A stretch of 10,980 bases of DNA from Larix sibirica (lineage: Eukaryota > Streptophyta > Pinopsida > Pinales > Pinaceae). The stretch's first letter is position 1. Each line of letters opens with the position of its first letter. The notes beneath the pieces are model-generated. The model was not told where the DNA came from and made no database searches. It saw only the letters and a list, made by a program, of their open reading frames with translations. Positions 6,319-10,980 of this stretch are shown here, piece after piece. Where the stretch lies: NCBI GenBank assembly GCA_004151065.3, contig NWUY0300035728.1:32894-43873 (forward strand), read 5' to 3'. The translations under genes and the position numbers were made by a program.

Positions 6319-6967
6319 GTCCATTTCCACACAGATGCGTGCATGCTGCATACCAACACTATCATGCTTTATAAATCTTCCCAAAGCATTTCCAATGTCT
6401 TCTAGAACTGTGTGGTGCCAGAAAGGAATGGTTTATAAATCTTCCCAAAGCATTTCCAATGTCTTCTAGAACTGTGTGGTGCCAGAAAGGAATGGGAAGG
6501 TTATGGAGCTGGCATTTTTGAAACAATCATGGTGGATGGATAGAATTCTGGAAATCCATGGGGTAATAAAAAGCCCGGCCCTTCCTCAAAATGATGGTCC
6601 TTCTTCAAAAACAAGATTGTAATCCGCCTGAGAAAAGAACTAGACAATAAAATAAGCCTTTTGAGCATAAATAATAGTCACAATTCATAGTCCAGTTAGT
6701 ATGAATCCACTGATCCATCCTCTGATCATGGCCAAAATCCATTAAACCTACATATAATTGCTTCAGATTATGAAGAAGTCTGTTTACCTCGCTGTTTTTA
6801 ATCCCCAGATTTGGAACTTTATCTGCCTTGTCAACAATATTTGGGCTTGGAGATTGAGCTGTACCAGAAGGAATCGATGTGTTCACTCCCTCCTTGGAAA
6901 TGCCTGATTTTGATACTGCATACTTATAAGTGAAAAGCTTTTGAAGCTCGGTGCGATCCAGAACCAG
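6301..6967 (-). pseudogene. LINE ORF1 DUF4283-like region, frame-broken
   Basis: DUF4283 is the RNA-binding-like domain of plant LINE ORF1. From 6967 down, one frame gives LDRTELQKLFTYK, a variable linker, then MDQWIHTNWTMNCDYYLCSKGLF, which fits the conserved WI..NW...... L..KGF(F/Y) core; it ends in a stop at 6605. Between 6600 and 6500 pieces such as GRAGLFITPW appear in a second frame. From 6420 to 6304 a third frame reads WHHTVLEDIGNALGRFIKHD and ARICVEMDLSKG, the typical end of the domain. A perfect 64-bp duplication explains one of the frame changes. The domain assignment comes from motif order; no single frame contains it. Confidence 0.68.
6368..6495 (-). repeat. Perfect 64-bp tandem duplication inside ORF1
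   Basis: 6368-6431 and 6432-6495 are identical over all 64 bases. The unit encodes the IGNALGRFIK-type segment of the DUF4283 region. As 64 is one more than a multiple of three, it shifts the frame, so the second unit reads out of phase. Complete identity points to a recent event relative to the rest of the decay. Confidence 0.95.
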
Positions 6968-6975
6968 CGAATCCG

Positions 6976-7196
6976 ACCTTTAAGCGTCAGAACCAAAAAT
7001 ATGGTTGAGTCCTTTAAAATATTATATTCACCAAGAGATTTTGGATCCTCGAGTTGTTTGCCACCGTAGATTGAGTGCTGGTAGACTTCTGGAATCCACA
7101 GATTGTCCCGAAGCAACTTCTTAATTGCCATTATTTTATCCGTGGCCTTTGTCAAGAGGCAATGGATTTCCCATCAATATTTTTGATAAAAAATTG
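6976..7196 (-). pseudogene. Ubiquitin-like domain at the start of the LINE ORF1 remnant
   Basis: Ubiquitin-like folds act as protein modifiers or interaction modules. The first part (7155-7196) reads QFFIKNIDGKSIAS, matching the first strand and hairpin of ubiquitin, then meets a stop. One frame over (from 7152 to 6976) the sequence continues KATDKIMAIKKLL, then YGGKQLEDPKSLGEYNI, then KDSTIFLVLTLKG. This follows the ubiquitin order of helix, AGKQLEDGRTLADYNI and KESTLHLVLRLRG. The second Gly of the ubiquitin tail is replaced, and Lys48 is retained within GGKQLED. The initiator codon is not ATG at the aligned position. The next recognisable sequence in the same orientation is the ORF1 linker, within about 10-30 bases, so the two appear to have been one protein before frameshifting. 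Confidence 0.8.
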
Positions 7197-7263
7197 AAAT
7201 CTCTGATTATCCTCTTATAAGAGATTGTTCTTTCGATCTCCCCTATTTTTACACCCTGTAGAT

Positions 7264-7869
7264 TCATTTAAACATGGTGGCAGAGGGAGTTGGGGAAATT
7301 GCATCCAGACAAGGAGTCCAATCCAATCTCGGCGCCCCGCAAAAGACCCTATCGTGCATCACAAGAAACAAATCTTGGAAAAGGATTTTTGGATAAGGAA
7401 TCACCCGATAAAAACCGCCTGGCATAAATGTCCAAAGCGGAAGCAACGCCAGGAGATGCCGAACCATCCTCCATAAACCCTTGGCAAAGCAGACTTCTAA
7501 TGGAAATGTAACCAATTTGTGATCCCACCTCTCGTTCGTAGATGATCCGAGTACCACAGTCTCCGCGAAAAAATTCGATGCCATCATGAGAGGCTCCGCC
7601 ACAGGCTCGCCTGAAGGGTAGCCCAAGCTCACAGATAATGTGATCTCCTGAAATCCCAACCCAATCTTCCATTCTGCAGTAAAGAATCCTTCAAATCGCA
7701 GGTTATTTTGACTGGATATGACTAAGCTCGAACATCCAAGGAGCAAGGACCAGATCTGCCACCTCCGGATCAAACCAGCCCCTTCCAAGCCATCGAAGAT
7801 GAGCCCTAGAATCGATCCTAGAGCTGGAAAATGGGCGCAGAGAAATTCTATCAACCTGAAGGGTTTCAA
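7264..7869 (-). CDS. 201-codon open frame upstream of the ubiquitin-like ORF1, function unknown
   Basis: An ATG-started frame of 201 codons ends about 70 bases before the ubiquitin-like domain. It matches no family I know. It has a hydrophobic patch (IWSLLLGCSSLVI) but no clear domain. A second open frame, 107 codons at 7349-7672, overlaps it on the same strand, so openness alone is weak evidence. The region is visibly richer in G and C than the AT-rich DNA to its right. I prefer the reading that this is the 5' leader of the LINE, whose base composition happens to keep frames open. A separate gene or captured exon remains possible. Confidence 0.25.
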   Translation of the reverse strand: MKPFRLIEFLCAHFPALGSILGLIFDGLEGAGLIRRWQIWSLLLGCSSLVISSQNNLRFEGFFTAEWKIGLGFQEITLSVSLGYPSGEPVAEPLMMASNFFAETVVLGSSTNERWDHKLVTFPLEVCFAKGLWRMVRHLLALLPLWTFMPGGFYRVIPYPKILFQDLFLVMHDRVFCGAPRLDWTPCLDAISPTPSATMFK

Positions 7870-8236
7870 ATTAAACTATATGATATGGTTGGTAAAAGAA
7901 AAATATATTTATAATAAATAATAGTAATTTTATAAGTTAGTTAAATATAAATACGAAGGGAAATAATTGTATATATATAAGAAAACAGAGATTTATTATA
8001 TATGCTTATAATTTAAGTAGTTTAATTGTTAAAAACATGTGTTTCTTTTTAAGAAATTATAGATTTTTTTACGCATTATTAAATAGAGAAATAATTAATA
8101 ATATAAATATAATATTTTTATATATCTAAATTTGTTTTGATTGGTATAATTTTTTTAAATAAAATTAATCTTTCTTAATACTTAATATAATAAGGTAAAT
8201 GAAAAGAAAATCAATAAAAAATGAATATTGCAAACT

Positions 8237-8259
8237 AGGTTATCTAGCTTAGATAACCT
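8237..8259. repeat. Perfect 10-bp inverted repeat with 3-base loop
   Basis: AGGTTATCTA and TAGATAACCT are exact reverse complements around GCT. It stands alone in AT-rich DNA, with no CTRR end nearby and no flanking gene, so I do not assign it to a Helitron or terminator. Confidence 0.6.
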
Positions 8260-8310
8260 GTAAGACTTTAAAAGAAGATTACTAAAATGCTTTTTTTTTA
8301 CAAAGGAGTT

Positions 8311-8439
8311 ATCAGTGAAAAGTTGAAAACAAAGGTTGATATTTTTTTAAATTATATATATTTTGAGCATACATTTAAAAAAAAAATATCAGTGAAAACA
8401 AAGGTTGATATTTTTTAAAATTATATATGCTTTGAGCAT
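8311..8439 (+). repeat. Imperfect direct repeat of about 52-60 bp
   Basis: ATCAGTGAAAA...AAAGGTTGATATTTTTT...TTTGAGCAT occurs at 8311-8370 and again at 8388-8439, with a small length difference near its start and an A-rich spacer between copies. Confidence 0.75.
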
Positions 8440-8790
8440 TACCTCAATGGTTGGTATCTCTATGAAGATAGCCATAAACCAGAATGATGACCAACTTAAA
8501 CTTTAATTTTCATATATATTATAAAATGGTAAAGGTTTCATAAGATTTCAGAGTATATATACTAAAAATAAAAGGAGAAATGTTCAACATTCAAGTATCA
8601 TTAATACTCTATGTAACGCTGTTCTCTCTTGTCACACTCAGATTTAAAATATAGCATTACATTTCTATAGTACCCCATGTTTACCCAATGTTGGCGTGGG
8701 TTCTTGAACATCATTGTGAGTTTTTGAAAGGAAAGGAAAGAGATCTACACGGGATTTCTAGAAAGGTTACTGTTAGATTGAGTAAGTGTA

Positions 8791-8894
8791 GTTTTGAGAT
8801 GTATTTCTTTATAATTTGCATTATTATTGCATTAAAAGAGGAGTTTTGAGATGTATTTTTTTATAATTTGCATTATTATTGCATGGAAAGAGAT
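8791..8894 (+). repeat. 52-bp tandem duplication
   Basis: GTTTTGAGATGTATTTCTTT... at 8791-8842 is repeated at 8843-8894 with about five differences. It contains no coding or regulatory motif I recognise. Confidence 0.85.
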
Positions 8895-8905
8895 GTTTTA
8901 TAATC

Positions 8906-8967
8906 TGGTATGAAGGACATGTTATTATTTAACATATGGTATGAAGGACATGTTATTATTTAACATA
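8906..8967 (+). repeat. Perfect 31-bp tandem duplication
   Basis: The 31-base unit starting TGGTATGAAGGACATG at 8906 is repeated without change at 8937-8967, only 11 bases after the 52-bp duplication. Confidence 0.93.
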
Positions 8968-9414
8968 CATGACATAATTCTTTTTATTTTATTTTAAAGT
9001 TTTAACAAAAATAAAAAAATAAAAATCAACATAATTTTATTTTAAATTCAAATCTATTAAGCAAAGAGATATATAAAATTTAATGAAATATGTTTTTGAT
9101 TATTATTAGTTAAAAAGAATTAATACATGATATAGAGTTAAATATTAGGAAATTATATTTGATCTCTCTAAGTATTTGATAAATCTAAGTTTAAAAAGGA
9201 TTTACATTCATAATCTATCTCATTATCTTTTTGGAGTTTATTTTACTTCATTGAAGCTTTTGATAATTTACTTTCCAAAATTTTCAATTATCAAAGGAAG
9301 AGACATTGGCAAGCAAACTCCTTTGTTTTTTGTGTTTACATTTGAAGTAGAAACCAACATAAATCCATCTTAAACTTTTATCACTAAAAAAATCCAATCA
9401 ACCTTTATCACTAA

Positions 9415-9690
9415 GAAAATCAGATTTTGAACAAATTTAACAAAAACTTCAAACTACTATGAAAATCAGATTTTGAACCAATCTAACAAAAAAAACTTCA
9501 AACTACTATGAAAATCAGATTTTGAACCAATCTAACAAAAAAAACTTCAAACTGTTATTCAACCATAGCCGCAAATCTAACCAAAAAAAACTTCAAACTA
9601 CTTCAAACTAACTGTGTTATTCAACCATAGCCACAAATCTAACCAAAAAAAACTTCAAACTGTTATTCAAACGTAGCTACAGCCAAGTGT
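9415..9690 (+). repeat. Short composite tandem array (units of about 46-62 bp)
   Basis: Units beginning GAAAATCAGATTTTGAAC start at 9415, 9461 and 9510 (46 and 49 bp spacing). The last merges into a second unit type, GTTATTCAACCATAGCC, starting at 9554, 9616 and 9662. Both unit types contain the core CTAAC(C)AAAAAAAACTTCAAACT, so they are related. An additional ACTTCAAACT doublet sits near 9591-9610. It is a minisatellite-like array, not a CRISPR, since there are no unique spacers and the host is eukaryotic. Confidence 0.85.
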
Positions 9691-9881
9691 CTTCTCTAAA
9701 ATAGAGCTAAACTGGAAAATTGAACTCCAGCATAATTGTGGTTCCTATGCATATAGTCAAGCGTAGCGTTTAGTGCTCGCAAATGAAGTTGTATATTTAT
9801 ATAACCGAAAGCTATAATTTAAGCATTTGAGGCCCTGCCTCATCCCTCTAATTCAACAATTTTTCATTTTAATCCTATACA

Positions 9882-9960
9882 TGTCAATTTCTCATTAAAA
9901 ACCTCTAAGCTATCTCTTAATGTCAACTTTTCATTTTAAACCTCTAAACTACCATCTTAA
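9882..9960 (+). repeat. Diverged tandem pair of about 39-40 bp
   Basis: TGTCAATTTCTCATTAAAAACC... at 9882-9920 is echoed by TGTCAACTTTTCATTTTAAACC... at 9921-9960. Both end CTTAA. Divergence suggests age. Confidence 0.65.
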
Positions 9961-9985
9961 TGTTTCCACCTGTTTAGTAAAAATT

Positions 9986-10086
9986 TAAGTCTTCTTTTAG
10001 CTAAGCTATTAACGAGTGAATGCTCTCAATACCGTACTTAATCCTTCTTTTAGCTGAGATATTAATGACTGAATTCTCTCAAAACC
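9986..10086 (+). repeat. Diverged tandem pair of about 53 bp
   Basis: TAAGTCTTCTTTTAGCTAAG at 9986 is echoed by TAATCCTTCTTTTAGCTGAG at 10039, continuing through TATTAA.GA.TGAAT..TCTCAA in both copies. Confidence 0.65.
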
Positions 10087-10930
10087 ATTATTCTTCAAAG
10101 TTTATGTTAGATTGTCTTCTTCCTGTGCTTTCTAGTCTCAACACCACTTCATCATAGTCAGATTAAGATATCTTAATGTGCTTGCGCTGTAGCGGCACAG
10201 TAGACAATTAATTCGAAGTTGCGCCTAAATAAATACCTGTCAATTGTTTCATAACCCTTCCTTCTGTTTTTGAAGCTAGTTTTTTTTTTTGAAAACTTTT
10301 CATTTGGTGACTCATATTCTTATCCATTTTGATTATATGCATGTTTCCCTTATTTAAGCCATTTCTGGTACTTTGGTCCTACGATTTGGTTAGTATGAAC
10401 AGCACAACCAGTCAGATTCAATTTGTACTCAGCATTTCTTAGTTACCTTTGGTATGAGAGTGTGCTGAGCAATTCTTTTGCTCTCGTTACACAAAACAAG
10501 ACTACTTTGTCTTATTTTTTTTCCTCTTCCTGAGGAAGTGTGTCTCTCTCGTATTAAAACAATTCTTGAACACTGGGTCAAATTCTCCATCCCGTTGGTT
10601 CAATGCCTTTTAATATTTTGTGCAGGGCAATTTTGTAATTGCCTTTGTAGTTTGTACTTCGTGGCGTTGCTTATCGTGGTCTTTTTTCTTATATTATTTC
10701 AGTGGAGTATTGTTTTTGAGGCGTCATGTGCATCTGTAACTTCAAAGTGTTGTTGCATGTTTGCACTCGATTGATAATATGTGTTAAAAAGGTTGATTGA
10801 GAGTGAAAGTCATAGAGCTGTTGGATGTTTGGACTGGATTGTTTATATTGCATGTTGCATTGGTTTTCGGGATGGTGAACTGCTGGACGGGGTACCCTCA
10901 ATTTTTAAGGGGAAGGGAATGGTAATTATT

Positions 10931-10945
10931 TATATATATATATAT
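10931..10945. repeat. Short TA dinucleotide repeat
   Basis: An uninterrupted TA run of about seven units lies close to the right edge of the window. Confidence 0.8.
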
Positions 10946-10980
10946 TAAAAAAATTTAAAAGTTAGAATTCACCATAAACA

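Larger units (their letters stand above)
5525..7880 (-). mobile_element. LINE-type (non-LTR) ORF1 remnant with a ubiquitin-like N-terminal domain
   Basis: On the minus strand a GC-richer leader is followed by a ubiquitin-like domain, a DUF4283-like region, a CCHC-type knuckle and a repetitive acidic tail. DUF4283 plus zf-CCHC is the typical ORF1 layout of plant L1-like LINEs. The reading frame is broken many times by small duplications and stops. No endonuclease or reverse transcriptase (ORF2) follows, and no clear poly-A end or target-site duplication was found, so both borders are estimates. The left edge is where repeats end near 5525; the right edge is a sharp drop to AT-rich sequence near 7870-7880. 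A decayed host gene derived from such an ORF1 is an alternative. Confidence 0.65.
7881..9414. other. Very AT-rich spacer with short tandem duplications
   Basis: No coding frame with domain content is visible. The sequence is dominated by A and T runs and contains a hairpin at 8237-8259, duplicated blocks at 8311-8439, 8791-8894 and 8906-8967, and an imperfect TTTATCACTAA repeat near 9378-9415. The 65-codon frame at 9176-9373 looks like chance. Confidence 0.6.
9691..10980. other. Unassigned AT-rich region, no confident gene
   Basis: No domain-bearing frame is visible. The block 10300-10920 is T-rich with scattered TGCAG and GTATG, which could suit an intron or untranslated region. An AATAAA occurs at about 10227. 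The 98-codon frame at 10478-10774 is Cys- and Leu-rich without a recognisable domain and was not called. Confidence 0.5.

Noticed and set aside
7225-7921. Plus-strand frames of 83 and 67 codons
   Set aside because: Shadows of the minus-strand leader block, Lys/Pro/Arg-rich with no domain.
8237-8299. Helitron 3' end hairpin
   Set aside because: The arms are AT-rich, and no CTRR terminus follows at the expected 10-12 bases.
9176-9373. 65-codon plus-strand frame in AT-rich DNA
   Set aside because: Ile/Phe/Lys-rich composition mirrors base content; no motif and no promoter context.
9415-9690. Possible CRISPR-like array
   Set aside because: Repeats are head-to-tail without unique spacers, units vary in length, and the window is eukaryotic.
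10478-10774. 98-codon frame rich in Cys, Leu and Phe
   Set aside because: T-rich DNA readily gives such hydrophobic frames. There is no domain or signal that separates it from chance, and TGCAG and GTATG fragments suggest intron or untranslated sequence.

Overview
The window looks like nuclear DNA from a plant, most likely a seed plant with a repeat-rich genome. It contains a Ty1/copia retrotransposon body, a plant-type LINE ORF1 (DUF4283 plus CCHC knuckle), a long LTR-like promoter block, long AT-rich spacers and one N at 4735. There is no bacterial-style gene organisation, and I could not identify the species. No intact host gene can be supported. Almost all interpretable sequence is decayed mobile DNA, and the open frames are retrotransposon remnants.

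Layout. Bases 1-54 may be the tail of an LTR element, ending in a short purine tract. Bases 55 to about 1760 look like a plus-strand LTR with W-box motifs and a TATA box. Bases 1909-2057 are an open segment flanked by splice-like signals, a weak exon candidate. Bases 2184-4865 are a minus-strand Ty1/copia remnant: a 3' LTR (2184-3076), a polypurine tract, a broken RNase H end (3071-3325), and a Gag-protease frame of 513 codons (3310-4851). Integrase and reverse transcriptase are deleted, and the Gag N-terminus and 5' LTR are missing. Bases 4866-5525 are AT-rich with nothing recognisable. Bases 5525 to about 7880 hold a minus-strand LINE-type ORF1 remnant. In reading order it has a GC-richer leader with a 201-codon open frame, a ubiquitin-like domain, a DUF4283-like region, a zinc knuckle, and an acidic tail with nested tandem repeats. 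No ORF2 follows. Bases 7880-9700 are very AT-rich and contain several short tandem duplications. Bases 9700-10980 have no confident gene.

The most notable item is the ubiquitin-like domain directly upstream of the LINE ORF1 domains. A second theme is the many local tandem duplications (13, 30, 31, 52, 60, 64 and 109 bp, among others), several of which break or lengthen the retroelement frames. The copia LTR also has a compact promoter-like layout: three 21-bp repeats, a telo-box hairpin and a TATA box. The two retroelements are independent; nothing suggests their parts work together.
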